Shown: positions 1 to 9,234, numbered from the stretch's first letter. The stretch: DNA of 64,000 nucleotides from Haladaptatus cibarius D43 (GCF_000710615.1 NZ_JDTH01000001.1:248001-312000), one strand, 5' to 3'. Notes: generated by a model from the sequence alone, not told the origin. Made by a program: numbers and translations.

Positions 1-47
1 GTCCGCGCGACCCGCCGAAAGGCTGTCCGTTCAGTACGCGCTGTCCG

Positions 48-467
48 ATGAAAATTCGCCCGGAGGAGTTCCAGCACATCGACGACGACCTGTGGGTCGC
101 CGTCGAAGTGTTCCGCGAAGTCGTGCGCGAACGCTCGCGGGCAGAGCGGTCGATGACCGACCAAGTGAAAGAAATCCTCGGAATGGAGACGCGCTTTTCG
201 GACATCGGCGAGATTCGTCAGGAACTGTTCGCCGAGTTCGACGTGCCGCGAGAGGTGGAAAAACACATCGACGAGGCCGCGGGGTACATCGAAAACAACA
301 GCGACAAGCAGGCTCGTAACTACCTCCGCGACGTGTTCGGAAGCGTTTGTGACGCCGAAAACCCGGACGACAATGTCGTGAGCAACACCGGTCGCTTCAG
401 TCATTGTCACCGACATCTGGACGACTACGAAGAGCCGGACGAGTTCACGCCCTACACGATGCGGTAA
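48..467 (+). CDS. Acidic haloarchaeal hypothetical protein
   Basis: A 139-residue soluble, acidic protein with no membrane segment and no motif I can place. It is helical in character, with Glu/Asp/Arg-rich heptad-like stretches at about residues 15-95 and a charged C-terminus. Two Cys and several His lie near residues 100-125 but do not form a standard zinc motif. Its TAA stop overlaps the ATG of the next gene (TAATG), so the two are probably co-translated. The first visible in-frame ATG is 48 nt into the window. I saw no better upstream start, but the promoter is off the edge. Function unknown. Confidence 0.65.
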   Translation: MKIRPEEFQHIDDDLWVAVEVFREVVRERSRAERSMTDQVKEILGMETRFSDIGEIRQELFAEFDVPREVEKHIDEAAGYIENNSDKQARNYLRDVFGSVCDAENPDDNVVSNTGRFSHCHRHLDDYEEPDEFTPYTMR

Positions 468-919
468 TGGTCGATGCGAACCAGTCCCCACGGCGGTTTC
501 GACAGCTGCTTGACGCGCTCGTCTACGCAGTCGCGGTGGCTGGCTTCGCGTTCGTCGTCGGCGTCGTGGTGAGCTTTTTGTTCGGTTCCGACCTCGTCGG
601 AGTGAAATACTCCCTCTTTCTCATCGGATTCTTGCTTTTCGGCTACGCGACATTGTTGATGCTTCCGTCCGCACCGTGGGACGTCAATAAAACCGACGAC
701 GGTGGCGTCGAAATCGTACGAAACAAAGAGCGAAGCGAAGTTATCGGGTCGCGCGAGGAGACGCGATTCCAAGCGACGGTACAGCGAATTCCGCCGCTGT
801 CCCACTATTCGATTCCACCAGAAGAACGACTTTCGTCCTCGACGAAGCTATTCGTCGCCAGTATCGCGGTGCTCGCCACGTCCTACATCATGGAAGCTGT
901 GTTCGGCGTAGGGTTGTAA
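467..919 (+). CDS. Small haloarchaeal membrane protein
   Basis: A 150-residue protein starting at the ATG that overlaps the upstream stop (TAATG). An earlier in-frame ATG at 404 would lie inside the upstream gene, so I rejected it. There are two adjacent hydrophobic helices at about residues 18-40 and 48-66, then a charged cytoplasmic-looking stretch, then a third helix at about 128-148. It resembles widespread haloarchaeal membrane proteins of unknown function. The stop-start overlap suggests a two-gene operon with the preceding soluble protein. No catalytic motif is visible. Confidence 0.7.
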   Translation: MVDANQSPRRFRQLLDALVYAVAVAGFAFVVGVVVSFLFGSDLVGVKYSLFLIGFLLFGYATLLMLPSAPWDVNKTDDGGVEIVRNKERSEVIGSREETRFQATVQRIPPLSHYSIPPEERLSSSTKLFVASIAVLATSYIMEAVFGVGL

Positions 920-956
920 CAACAGTTTTTACCGCTTCGACGCCTGACATGGCTGT

Positions 957-1529
957 ATGCCAGAAATCGGTGACGAGGATGTAAACTACGCCGACCGTAT
1001 TGCGGCCAATGCAGATGTCGAGAAGGGGGCGTGGAAGCGGACGCTTGACGATATGGAAGCGATGGCTGAAGAACTCGAAGAGGAGGGATGGAATGTCATC
1101 GACATTCCGGCCAGTCATACCGCGCCCGAAAATCCGGATGCGGGACGAACCGACCGGTTCGGATTCGTGTACGTCATTCCGGACAACTACGCCGACGAGT
1201 TCAGCGAGGCAGTCGAAGCGGGAACCTTCCCGTCCTATCAGGTGTTCCGTCAGGAGATGTCCTCCCGCGTGTTCATGCTGACGCAGTATCTCGACCCTGA
1301 CACGGAAACCGCGATTCTCATCGCCGGAACGTACGAGATGATGCACGCGCCAGCACTCGTCAAAGCCGCAATGCGGGAAGAGGAGATGTTCAGCCACGTC
1401 CAAACCATCGATGGCACGGTTCTCGGGTCATTCCGCCACGACGATTACACGAAATTCTTCCCGAATCCGGAGAAGTACGAAAACTACGTCGTCGAACCGA
1501 ACGTTGGCGATCACCACGACGAGGAGTAA
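957..1529 (+). CDS. Conserved haloarchaeal soluble protein of unknown function
   Basis: A 190-residue acidic protein (ATG 957) with no membrane segment and no cysteine. The middle part (about residues 45-165) reads as a compact alpha/beta domain, with 'GFVYVIPDN' and 'ETAILIAGTYE' strands, followed by a charged tail ending DHHDEE. It looks like a single-domain family restricted to haloarchaea (annotated as a DUF elsewhere). The preceding 37-nt gap contains a T-rich TATA-like stretch (about 925-932), consistent with its own promoter. Function unknown. Confidence 0.75.
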   Translation: MPEIGDEDVNYADRIAANADVEKGAWKRTLDDMEAMAEELEEEGWNVIDIPASHTAPENPDAGRTDRFGFVYVIPDNYADEFSEAVEAGTFPSYQVFRQEMSSRVFMLTQYLDPDTETAILIAGTYEMMHAPALVKAAMREEEMFSHVQTIDGTVLGSFRHDDYTKFFPNPEKYENYVVEPNVGDHHDEE

Positions 1530-1612
1530 CTTCTCGCTCGCCGATTTCTGTTCGGTCGCTTATTCCTTGTTTGTCCGTTCTGCTGGTTGATTTCGATTCA
1601 ACCGTTCTTCTA

Positions 1613-1622
1613 GTATATAAAC
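1613..1622 (+). promoter_or_regulatory. TATA box upstream of the CBS-glyS operon
   Basis: A TATATAAA-type element lies about 65-70 nt before the ATG at 1687, implying a transcript start near 1645 and a short leader. It is the only strong TATA in the 157-nt gap. Confidence 0.5.
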
Positions 1623-1686
1623 TCTGACGCCAGAAGCACTGCATGCTTCGCAGGGTACAAGAAGGGTGAAACCGTATCCGGCGCGT

Positions 1687-2535
1687 ATGAACGTTGCCGA
1701 AGCGATGACGCCCCGGTCAGACGTGGTTACCGTCGAGCTTCCGGGCACGCGCGATGACGTGCTCGAATATCTCCAAGAACGCTCGTTTTCCTCCGTTCCG
1801 GTCGTCAAACAGACTGACGACGGCGAGCAGTACCGTGGCCTCATCTCCCGTGACGACCTCATCGAAAACCCCGACGAAGACCAACTCGCGCTGTTGATGC
1901 GCGAGGTAGCGACGACGACGCAGGACGCAACCATCGAGGAAGTCGCCAACCTGATGCTGGACGAAGGCACGCGCCGCGTCCCAGTCGTGGACGGCGAACT
2001 CGAAGGAATCGTCACCGTCACCGACGTGGTTCGAGCGATTGCCGAAGGCGAAGCCGACGGCGACACCGAAGTCGGAACGCTGGCCAACAAGGACGTGAAC
2101 ACCTGTTACGTCGATTCACCGCTGACGGTCGCAGAACGCGAGATTTTCTATGCGAACGTCCCCTACGCAGTCGTTCTCGACGCGGACGGTGAGATGGACG
2201 GTATCATCACCGAAGTCGATATTATCGAAGTCGCTCGCGTTGTCGAGGGCGAAGACGACACCGGCGGAAGCATCGCTAACGAGGACGACGACTGGATGTG
2301 GGAAGGAATCAAATCGGTCGGCAACAGCTACATCCCGACGCGGAACGTCGAGATTCCGTCTACGCCCGTCCGAGAGTTCATGACCGAAAACGTCGTGAAC
2401 GTCACGAAACGCAAAACCGCGCGTGAGGTGTCCCAGATGATGCTGAACAACGACATCGAACAGGTTCCGCTCGTCAGCGGCGACAAACTCGTCGGCATCG
2501 TCCGGGACGTGAACCTGCTGGAGGCACTGAAATGA
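1687..2535 (+). CDS. CBS-domain protein (four CBS motifs)
   Basis: A 282-residue cytosolic protein made of two Bateman modules, that is four CBS repeats (about residues 4-58, 65-118, 125-180 and 225-280). Each repeat has the typical 'hVxVxDxDGxhxGhhT' beta-alpha-beta signature, for example 'RVPVVDGELEGIVTVTD' and 'QVPLVSGDKLVGIVRDV'. Such proteins bind adenine nucleotides and act as sensors. No attached effector domain is visible. I chose ATG 1687 over the GTG at 1666 because the CBS fold starts directly there. Its stop overlaps the glyS start (ATGA), so the two are translationally coupled. The partner regulated by it is unknown. Confidence 0.85.
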   Translation: MNVAEAMTPRSDVVTVELPGTRDDVLEYLQERSFSSVPVVKQTDDGEQYRGLISRDDLIENPDEDQLALLMREVATTTQDATIEEVANLMLDEGTRRVPVVDGELEGIVTVTDVVRAIAEGEADGDTEVGTLANKDVNTCYVDSPLTVAEREIFYANVPYAVVLDADGEMDGIITEVDIIEVARVVEGEDDTGGSIANEDDDWMWEGIKSVGNSYIPTRNVEIPSTPVREFMTENVVNVTKRKTAREVSQMMLNNDIEQVPLVSGDKLVGIVRDVNLLEALK

Positions 2536-4262
2536 GCGACGAACTGGTCGAACTCGCCAAACGGCGCGGCTTTTTCTTCCAAGCCGCAGAGCCGTACGGC
2601 GGCGTTTCGGGCTTCTACGTCTACGGCCCGCAGGGTGCGGCGCTAAAACGCAATATCGAGGACTCGTGGCGCGACCGATTCCAAGTGCAAGAAGGCCACC
2701 GCGAAATCGAAGCCCCGACCATCATGCCGGAACCCGTATTCGAAGCCTCGGGTCACCTCGACACCTTCGACGACATGCTGGTCGAATGCCCGGAATGCGG
2801 CGAGAGCCACCGTGCCGACCACCTCATCGAGGACAACACGGATATCGAGGACGCGGAAAGCTACCCACTGGACGAAGTCGGCGACCTCATCGCAGACCAC
2901 GACCTGCATTGCCCGGACTGCGACACTCCGCTTGCAGGCGAACCTGTCGAGGATTTCAACCTCATGTTCGAGACGGACATCGGCCCCGGTTCGGGCCAAC
3001 CCGGCTACCTCCGCCCGGAGACGGCACAGGGAATTTTTGTGGAGTTCCCGCGACTCAAAGAGTACGCGCGCAACAGCCTTCCGTTCGGTACTACGCAAAT
3101 CGGCAAAGCTTACCGGAACGAAATCAGTCCGCGAAAATCCATCGTTCGCGTCCGCGAGTTCACGCAGGCGGAACTGGAACATTTCATCGACCCCGAGGAG
3201 GACGAACCGCCACTCGAACGCGTCGAAGACGTGGAAGTGCGACTGTACTCGGCACCCGAACAGAACGCGGACGACGGCGACTATCTCGACACGACGATTG
3301 GCGAAGCGGTCGAAGAAGGCATCATCGCAAGCGACTGGGTCGCTTACTACGTCGGCGTCGCCCAAGAGTGGTACGAGCGAATTGGCATCGACATGAACCG
3401 GTTCCGATTCCGCCAGCACCTCGCGGGCGAACGCTCGCACTACGCGAGTGACTGCTGGGACGCTGAGGGTGAAATCGGCGGCGACTGGATTGAACTCGCC
3501 GGTATCTCCGACCGAAGCGATTACGACCTCTCGAAACACGGCGAGTATTCCGACGACGACTTCACCGTCTTCCGACAGTACGACGAACCGAAGGTGGTCG
3601 AACGAGCGACGGTCGAACCGGATATGAGCTATCTCGGGCCGGAATTCGGCGGCGCGGCGGGCGACATCACCGACGCGCTCCAGCGTCTCGCGGAGCGCAA
3701 CCGCTCGGCGTTCGACAGCGACGAAGTCACTGTCGAAGCAGGTGGCGAATCCTACACGATTCCGGTCGGGAAAACCGGCTTCAGCGTCGATGAGGTCAAA
3801 GAATCCGGCGAACACATCACGCCGCACGTCATCGAACCCTCCATCGGTGTGGGTCGCGCACTCTACACCGTCCTCGTTCACTCCTACGAACAGGACGACG
3901 TTGAGGGCGAGACGAGAACCCGACTCGCGCTCGAACCCGAACTCGCGCCGACTACAGTGGGTGTTTTCCCACTGATGGATAAAGACGACATGGGCGAAAC
4001 AGCGCGCGACATCGCCACCGAACTGCGTACCAGCGGTTTCGACGTGACCTACGACGACTCGGGTAACATCGGTCGGCGCTACCGACGCCAAGACGAAGTC
4101 GGCACGCCGTTCTGTGTCACCGTGGACTACGAAGGCCTCGAAGACGACAGCGTGACGCTCCGCGAACGCGATTCGACCGAACAGGTTCGAGTCCCCGTTT
4201 CTGACCTCGCCGACATTCTCACCGACCTTCGGAGTGGCGACCGCGAATTTAGCGACCTGTAA
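2532..4262 (+). CDS. glyS: Glycyl-tRNA synthetase
   Basis: A 576-residue class II aminoacyl-tRNA synthetase of the archaeal/eukaryotic alpha2 type, which charges tRNA-Gly with glycine using ATP. Visible features are the class II core with motif 2 region 'FREFTQAELEHFI' and 'RPETAQGIFVEF', two CxxC pairs (CPECGES at about 84, CPDCDTP at about 125) forming an inserted zinc site, and motif 3 with 'PSIGVGRALYTVL' near residue 440. A C-terminal anticodon-binding domain runs from about 475 to 570. The length is normal for the family. It starts 4 nt inside the preceding CBS gene. Confidence 0.97.
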   Translation: MSDELVELAKRRGFFFQAAEPYGGVSGFYVYGPQGAALKRNIEDSWRDRFQVQEGHREIEAPTIMPEPVFEASGHLDTFDDMLVECPECGESHRADHLIEDNTDIEDAESYPLDEVGDLIADHDLHCPDCDTPLAGEPVEDFNLMFETDIGPGSGQPGYLRPETAQGIFVEFPRLKEYARNSLPFGTTQIGKAYRNEISPRKSIVRVREFTQAELEHFIDPEEDEPPLERVEDVEVRLYSAPEQNADDGDYLDTTIGEAVEEGIIASDWVAYYVGVAQEWYERIGIDMNRFRFRQHLAGERSHYASDCWDAEGEIGGDWIELAGISDRSDYDLSKHGEYSDDDFTVFRQYDEPKVVERATVEPDMSYLGPEFGGAAGDITDALQRLAERNRSAFDSDEVTVEAGGESYTIPVGKTGFSVDEVKESGEHITPHVIEPSIGVGRALYTVLVHSYEQDDVEGETRTRLALEPELAPTTVGVFPLMDKDDMGETARDIATELRTSGFDVTYDDSGNIGRRYRRQDEVGTPFCVTVDYEGLEDDSVTLRERDSTEQVRVPVSDLADILTDLRSGDREFSDL

Positions 4263-4264
4263 CC

Positions 4265-4840
4265 GTGTCGGGCGAAATCAAGCGCCGACTGGTGCACGTC
4301 AGCGGAACCGGCTTTCCGGCGCTCTACCTGCTGGACTTGGTGACGTGGCACGAACTGCGCTTGTTGCTCGTCCTCGGGTCGCTCGTCGCGCTCGTCCTCG
4401 AAATAATTCGCCTGTACATCGGACTGGATTGGAATATTTACGACGAACTCACGCGTGAGTACGAACAGGACAACCTCGCGGGCTACGCTCTGTACTTCTT
4501 CGGAATGACCGTCACCGCGTGGGCGTTCCAACCGGAAATTGCGATTCCGGCGATGCTCATGCTGACCATCGCCGACCCCATCAGCGGTCTGCTCGGATCG
4601 GGCGAACTGGGCGTCAAGGCGACTCACACTCTGCTTGCGACGTTCGCGGTCTGTGTCGCCATCGCCTCGATTTTCGGCCTGCCCGTTCCGGCGGCGATTC
4701 TCGGTGCAATCGCCGCAACCCTCGCGGACGGCGTGAAACCGGTCATCGCGGGTTACGTCATCGACGACAATCTCACGATTCCAATCGGTGCGGGAGTGGC
4801 GATTTTCGTGGGATTGCAGTATGTTCCGGCAATCGTCTGA
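4265..4840 (+). CDS. Dolichol kinase-like integral membrane protein
   Basis: A 191-residue protein with about six hydrophobic helices and the 'KRRLVHVSG' N-terminus and 'ADPISGLLG...KATHTL' motif typical of the SEC59/phosphatidate cytidylyltransferase-like dolichol kinase family. Members phosphorylate polyprenols or process lipid intermediates for N-glycosylation or phospholipid synthesis; which substrate applies here cannot be told. The start is GTG, two bases after the glyS stop, so it is probably the third gene of the CBS-glyS operon. No ATG is available near the conserved N-terminus. Confidence 0.75.
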   Translation: MSGEIKRRLVHVSGTGFPALYLLDLVTWHELRLLLVLGSLVALVLEIIRLYIGLDWNIYDELTREYEQDNLAGYALYFFGMTVTAWAFQPEIAIPAMLMLTIADPISGLLGSGELGVKATHTLLATFAVCVAIASIFGLPVPAAILGAIAATLADGVKPVIAGYVIDDNLTIPIGAGVAIFVGLQYVPAIV

Positions 4841-4959
4841 ATTTCCCTCTCATTCTCTCATTCATCGTGTTTGGTTTCGCTTTCTCGTATAAACCTTCAC
4901 CCTTCACTTTCTCCCCCACACGAACCCTTTAACCGAATGACGACGAAACCATACGACGA

Positions 4960-7329
4960 ATGGCGACCACGGACGCTGAAACGAACTACGTGGAACATCC
5001 CTATCTCACCCAGACGTTCATCGAGCGGCGACTCTACCAGATTCAACTCGCGGGCACGGCACGCAACGACCACACGCTGGTCTGTCTGCCGACCGGACTG
5101 GGAAAAACGACCGTCAGTCTGCTCGTTACGGCGGAACGACTGAACGAGGTCGGCGGAAAGTCGCTCCTGCTCGCACCGACGAAACCGCTGGTCAACCAGC
5201 ACGCCGATTTTTATCGGCAGGCGCTTTCCGTGCCGGACGAGGAAATCGTCGTGTTCACTGGCGAGGTGCGACCCGACGAACGCTCGAAGCTGTGGGACTC
5301 CTCGACGGTCATCATCGCAACGCCGCAGGTCGTGGAAAACGATTTGGTGGGTGGACGAATCGACCTCGGGCCGGTGACCCACATCACCTTTGACGAGTGC
5401 CATCGGGCGACCGGCGATTACGCGTACAACTACATCGCCGAGCGATACCACGCGGACGCTCACGACCCCCTCGTCACCGGAATGAGTGCGTCACCGGGTG
5501 GGGACAAGGAGTCGATTATGGAAGTCTGTGAGAACCTCGGCCTTCACGAAGTCGAGGTGATGACCGAGGAGGACAGCGACGTTTCCACCTACACGCACGA
5601 CACCGAAGTCGAGTGGGTTCGCGTCCAACTCCCTGACGAAATTCTGGAGATTCGGGACGCGCTGAACGAAGTGATTTCCGACCGACTGGAGCGGCTGAAA
5701 CAACTCGGCGTCGTCAACACGACGCGCCCGGACATCTCTCAGAAGGATTTGAACAAGGTTCGCGGACAGTTACAGAAACTCATCGACAACGACCAGTCGG
5801 AGGGGTACAAGGGCATGTCCGCGCACGCAGAAGTGATGAAACTCCGGCGTGCGGTCGAACTCGCCGAAACCCAGAGCGTCGAATCCCTGCGCCGATATTT
5901 CGAACGCCAGCGAAATTCGGCCCGGTCGTCGGGGGCGTCGAAAGCGAGTCAGCGCATGGTTTCGGAACCGAAAGTGCAGGAGGCGATGCGGAAGGCGGTG
6001 CAGTTCGATGACCGCCATCCCAAATTCCGCAAAGCACACACCTTCGTCGCACAGACGCTCGTGGACGGCGGCCAGCGAATCATCGTGTTCACCGAATCGC
6101 GCGACACGGCGGAAACGCTGACGGAATTTTTCGGTCAGCATTTCGACGCCCGGCGATTCGTCGGGCAAGGGGACAAGGACGGAAGCGACGGCATGACCCA
6201 GAAAGAACAGCAGGAAGCGCTCGACAACTTCCGTGCTGGCGAGTTCGAAGTGCTGGTTTCCACGTCCGTCGCGGAGGAAGGACTGGACGTTCCGGAAGTC
6301 GATTTGGTGCTATTTTACGAACCGGTTCCGACCGCGGTTCGCTCGATTCAGCGCAAGGGGCGAACCGGACGACAGGCCCAAGGGCAGGTCATGGTTCTCC
6401 TCGCGGAAGACACCCGCGACGAGGCATACTTCTGGATTTCGAAGCGACGAGAGGACGAAATGGAGTCGGAACTGCGGAAACTGAAAGGCGTCGCCGTGGA
6501 AGTCGAGGAGGAACTCGACAAATCACAGCAAACGTTGGGCGATTTCGACGCGGATTCTCCCGACGAAGTCAGCCACGGGTTACAGGAGTTCGACACCGAA
6601 GATGGCGATACCGAAGAAAAGAACGCCGACGAACCGGACGGCATCGTGGCGACTGCCAGAAAACGCGACAACGGCGAGAGCGTCGAAATCGTCGCCGACC
6701 AGCGCGAACTCGACGCGAATATCGCCCGTGACCTCTCCGCCCGCGAAGGCGTGGACGTTCGCCTCGAAACGCTCGCAGTCGGCGATTACGTCCTCAGCGA
6801 CCGGGTCGCCGTGGAACGAAAATCCGTGGGTGACTTCCTCGACACGTTGGTCGGCGGCGACCGCTCCGTATTTGAGCAGGTGGGCGATATGAACCGCCAC
6901 TACGCCCGACCCATCGTCATCATCGAGGGTGACGGCCTGTACGAACAGCGAAACGTTCACCCCAACGCGATTCGCGGTGCACTGTCGTCGTTGGCGGTCG
7001 ATTTCGGTGCGAGCATCCTTCGGACGGAAGACGAGAAAGATACCACGGATTTGCTCGAAGTTATCGCCACGCGCGAACAGGAAGTGAGCGACCGCGAAGT
7101 TTCGGTTCACGGCGACAAACACGCGAAGACACTTTCGGAGCAACAGGAGTACGTCGTCGGGTCTATTGCGGACATCGGCCCTGTCACCGCTCGTTCCTTG
7201 TTGGAGACGTTCGAGACGGTTCAAGCAGTGATGACCGCGGAGAAAGACGAACTTATGGAAGCACAGGGAGTCGGCGAAGTCACTGCCGACCGAATCCGCG
7301 AAGTCGTCGCCGAGGAGTACGACCCGTAA
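4960..7329 (+). CDS. hef: Hef-type helicase-nuclease (XPF/FANCM family)
   Basis: A 789-residue protein for replication-fork repair. The N-terminal SF2 helicase half has Walker A 'PTGLGKTTV' (about residue 45), a DECH box (about 145) and helicase motifs V/VI 'TSVAEEGLDVPEVDLV' and 'QRKGRTGR' (about 430-465). A Glu/Asp-rich linker leads to an XPF/ERCC4 nuclease domain with GDYVLSDR and the catalytic VERKSVGDF motif (about 608-625). Tandem helix-hairpin-helix repeats at the end (about 720-785) include 'IADIGPVTARSLLETF'. This order is that of archaeal Hef, which acts on branched and flap DNA. The nuclease residues look intact. The gene has its own promoter region (a TATAAAC at about 4889). Confidence 0.96.
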   Translation: MATTDAETNYVEHPYLTQTFIERRLYQIQLAGTARNDHTLVCLPTGLGKTTVSLLVTAERLNEVGGKSLLLAPTKPLVNQHADFYRQALSVPDEEIVVFTGEVRPDERSKLWDSSTVIIATPQVVENDLVGGRIDLGPVTHITFDECHRATGDYAYNYIAERYHADAHDPLVTGMSASPGGDKESIMEVCENLGLHEVEVMTEEDSDVSTYTHDTEVEWVRVQLPDEILEIRDALNEVISDRLERLKQLGVVNTTRPDISQKDLNKVRGQLQKLIDNDQSEGYKGMSAHAEVMKLRRAVELAETQSVESLRRYFERQRNSARSSGASKASQRMVSEPKVQEAMRKAVQFDDRHPKFRKAHTFVAQTLVDGGQRIIVFTESRDTAETLTEFFGQHFDARRFVGQGDKDGSDGMTQKEQQEALDNFRAGEFEVLVSTSVAEEGLDVPEVDLVLFYEPVPTAVRSIQRKGRTGRQAQGQVMVLLAEDTRDEAYFWISKRREDEMESELRKLKGVAVEVEEELDKSQQTLGDFDADSPDEVSHGLQEFDTEDGDTEEKNADEPDGIVATARKRDNGESVEIVADQRELDANIARDLSAREGVDVRLETLAVGDYVLSDRVAVERKSVGDFLDTLVGGDRSVFEQVGDMNRHYARPIVIIEGDGLYEQRNVHPNAIRGALSSLAVDFGASILRTEDEKDTTDLLEVIATREQEVSDREVSVHGDKHAKTLSEQQEYVVGSIADIGPVTARSLLETFETVQAVMTAEKDELMEAQGVGEVTADRIREVVAEEYDP

Positions 7330-7505
7330 GCAGTGCTTACCGGGGGACGACAACCGGGTTCGTTTTCGACAGCACCGTGCAAAGTTATTTTAGCCTAACA
7401 GGGCTTCGTTCTCCGAAGTATGGGTAGGATGAACCAGCGTAAACGACCTGAACGGTCAATCCACATTAAATCCTCCGCGGTGATTCACCCGATGGAGAGT
7501 AAACC

Positions 7506-7754
7506 ATGTTACCCCGGCCCACCACGCAGGACGATGATGACGGGTTGGCTGTAGAAGAGTTATACGGAAAGCCACAGCACGAAATTTCCGCAGAGGCAAG
7601 CGAACAGGAGTTGTACGGCGACCCACAGCACGACACTCCAGACCGCTTTTCAACGGGTTTTAACCCGGATTTCGGGCACGCGATGAACTGGTTTGATTAT
7701 CCGAAAGAAACGGCATCCCGTCTTCGCCGAGGGTTGTTCCCCACGGAACGATAG
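7506..7754 (+). CDS. Small acidic haloarchaeal protein with internal ELYG-PQH repeat
   Basis: A possible 82-residue protein. Residues 17-26 (EELYGKPQHE) and 35-44 (QELYGDPQHD) are near-identical copies separated by eight residues, and the C-terminus is basic. There is no membrane segment or known domain. A TATA-like element around 7387-7394 and the gap after hef allow an independent transcript. It shares no frame with a better minus-strand candidate. The internal repeat argues that the frame is translated, but the function is unknown and the gene is less certain than its neighbours. Confidence 0.55.
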   Translation: MLPRPTTQDDDDGLAVEELYGKPQHEISAEASEQELYGDPQHDTPDRFSTGFNPDFGHAMNWFDYPKETASRLRRGLFPTER

Positions 7755-7832
7755 CTACTGACGCATTTTAACTCGAACACTGTCGTCGTATCGAGATTCG
7801 ACGCATTTGACGTTTCGGCGAAATCGGTGAGC

Positions 7833-8471
7833 CTACCGCTTCGCTCGGTCTAACGCGTCCAAGGCTTCCGCCCCTTCTCGTGTTGCGGCCAGCAGTTCGC
7901 GGACACGTCCGACGTCGTCGGTCTGCTCCGCCTCCCTCGTCAGTTGCGTCAGCTTTCGAACCAGCGCGTTTCGGGCCTCCGTGAGGCCGCCCGTACCAGG
8001 TTCGTCCTGTCCAACCGCCGTTCGCGGTTCCGGACTTCGACCGTGTGGTGTCCCCGTCTGACTCGGTGGTGCGCGCCGAGGCTGATTCGATGGGGCCGTG
8101 GATTGGCCGGATTGTGGCGACTGGCCGGTCGTTTCTGCATTCGATTGTTCGACTTCGATATTCGTCGCATCCGTAGAAGTTCCTTCCGCAGATGTGGTTT
8201 CCGACTGCGCTTCCTGATTCTCCGCATTCTGCGCCGATTCCGATTCAGCAGGCGCGTTACTTGCTGGTTGTTGCTGTTGACAGGTCGGACAGAATTCCGT
8301 TCCGTTCTGGCGGAAAATAGGGTCGCCACAGGTGTCGCAGTGTTTTCCCGTCATCGTCGCGCCCTGCAACAGCAGTTCGCTCATTCGCTGTGTCGCCTTT
8401 CTTTCCTCTTTTTCGGCTTCGTACTGCTGGCGGAGTTTCTCCCGCTCTGCTTCCTTATCGAAGTCGCTCAT
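7833..8471 (-). CDS. SSSCA1/p27-like zinc protein
   Basis: A 212-residue protein (start at the ATG ending at 8471; 49 further upstream codons read out of the divergent gene and were dropped). The N-terminal part (residues 1-60) matches the Sjogren's syndrome/scleroderma autoantigen 1 family: a charged helix, 'LLLQGATMTGKHCDTCGDPIF', then 'CPTC', giving a CxxC-x13-CxxC zinc ribbon. The middle (about 62-155) is a low-complexity Ser/Thr/Glu/Gln linker. The C-terminus is a short helical domain rich in Leu, Arg and Glu. The family is found across archaea with no settled function. It is divergent from the Cas4-like gene. Confidence 0.75.
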   Translation of the reverse strand: MSDFDKEAEREKLRQQYEAEKEERKATQRMSELLLQGATMTGKHCDTCGDPIFRQNGTEFCPTCQQQQPASNAPAESESAQNAENQEAQSETTSAEGTSTDATNIEVEQSNAETTGQSPQSGQSTAPSNQPRRAPPSQTGTPHGRSPEPRTAVGQDEPGTGGLTEARNALVRKLTQLTREAEQTDDVGRVRELLAATREGAEALDALDRAKR

Positions 8472-8536
8472 GTGCGAACAGAGTCCGTCCAGACTCTTGC
8501 CCCTTTTGCTGTTTTCCCCTGCTTCCGCCCGGAACT

Positions 8537-8544
8537 TTATATAC
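8537..8544 (+). promoter_or_regulatory. TATA box for the Cas4-like gene
   Basis: TTTATATA is centred about 26 nt before the GTG at 8566, the spacing expected for a leaderless haloarchaeal transcript. It therefore supports that GTG as the true start rather than the longer upstream reading. Confidence 0.6.
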
Positions 8545-8565
8545 GATACCGCGGCCAAAACCGCC

Positions 8566-9234
8566 GTGTCGAAAATTCCGTTCAGCGAACTCGCAACCGC
8601 CGCGTACTGTCCGCGCAAACTGTACTACCAGCGTCAGGACGACATCGAAATTCCCGACCTCGTCGCCGAACGACGAGCACTCGCATTCGAATACGAATCG
8701 CTTCTCGCCGCCGACCCCTCCGACCTGAGCGACTGCCCGATTGCCGTCTCGCCGGAGCAGTTTCGGTCGAATCTCGAACACGCAAGCGAACTCGATGCGT
8801 GGCCCGAACTCGCCTCTCCCTCCGACCGCGAACGACTCACCGAGGGGAAAGACTGTCGCGGAATCGTCCACAAAGTCCTCGACTTAGAAACGCCCGTTCC
8901 GTCGATGGTGTTCACCGGAACGCCTCCTGAACACGGCGTCTGGGAGGCACAAACCGTCCGCACCGTCGCCGCGGCGAAGGCGCTCTCGTGGGAACATGAG
9001 CGGATGGTAGAGCGCGCGTTTGTCGAATATCCTGCCTACGGAATCGTCCGCGAAATTCGGCTCGGAACCCGTCGAAAAGCCGCGTATCGCCGCGCCGTTC
9101 GCACTACCCAAGCCATCGACGGGCCGCCACCGCGGTTGAAAAATCAGTCGAAATGCGAGGCGTGTGAGTACCGCGCCGAATGCGGCGTCAAAACCCGTTC
9201 GCTTCGCTCACTCCTCGGCCGTCTCGGCGGTTAG
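8566..9234 (+). CDS. Solo Cas4-like PD-(D/E)XK nuclease family protein
   Basis: A 222-residue protein that resembles Cas4/RecB-like nucleases. It has an N-terminal cysteine in 'TAAYCPRKLYYQ' and a C-terminal cluster 'CEACEYRAEC', together the four cysteines that in Cas4 hold an Fe-S cluster. In between are an acidic/PD-(D/E)XK-like region and conserved aromatic residues. Cas4 proteins are 5'-3' exonucleases used in CRISPR spacer acquisition, but no cas1, cas2 or repeat array lies in the window. This looks like one of the CRISPR-independent archaeal Cas4 homologues, possibly for repair. I cannot identify the active-site Lys/Asp set with certainty. The 3' end overlaps the convergent Sua5 gene by 27 nt. 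Confidence 0.65.
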   Translation: MSKIPFSELATAAYCPRKLYYQRQDDIEIPDLVAERRALAFEYESLLAADPSDLSDCPIAVSPEQFRSNLEHASELDAWPELASPSDRERLTEGKDCRGIVHKVLDLETPVPSMVFTGTPPEHGVWEAQTVRTVAAAKALSWEHERMVERAFVEYPAYGIVREIRLGTRRKAAYRRAVRTTQAIDGPPPRLKNQSKCEACEYRAECGVKTRSLRSLLGRLGG

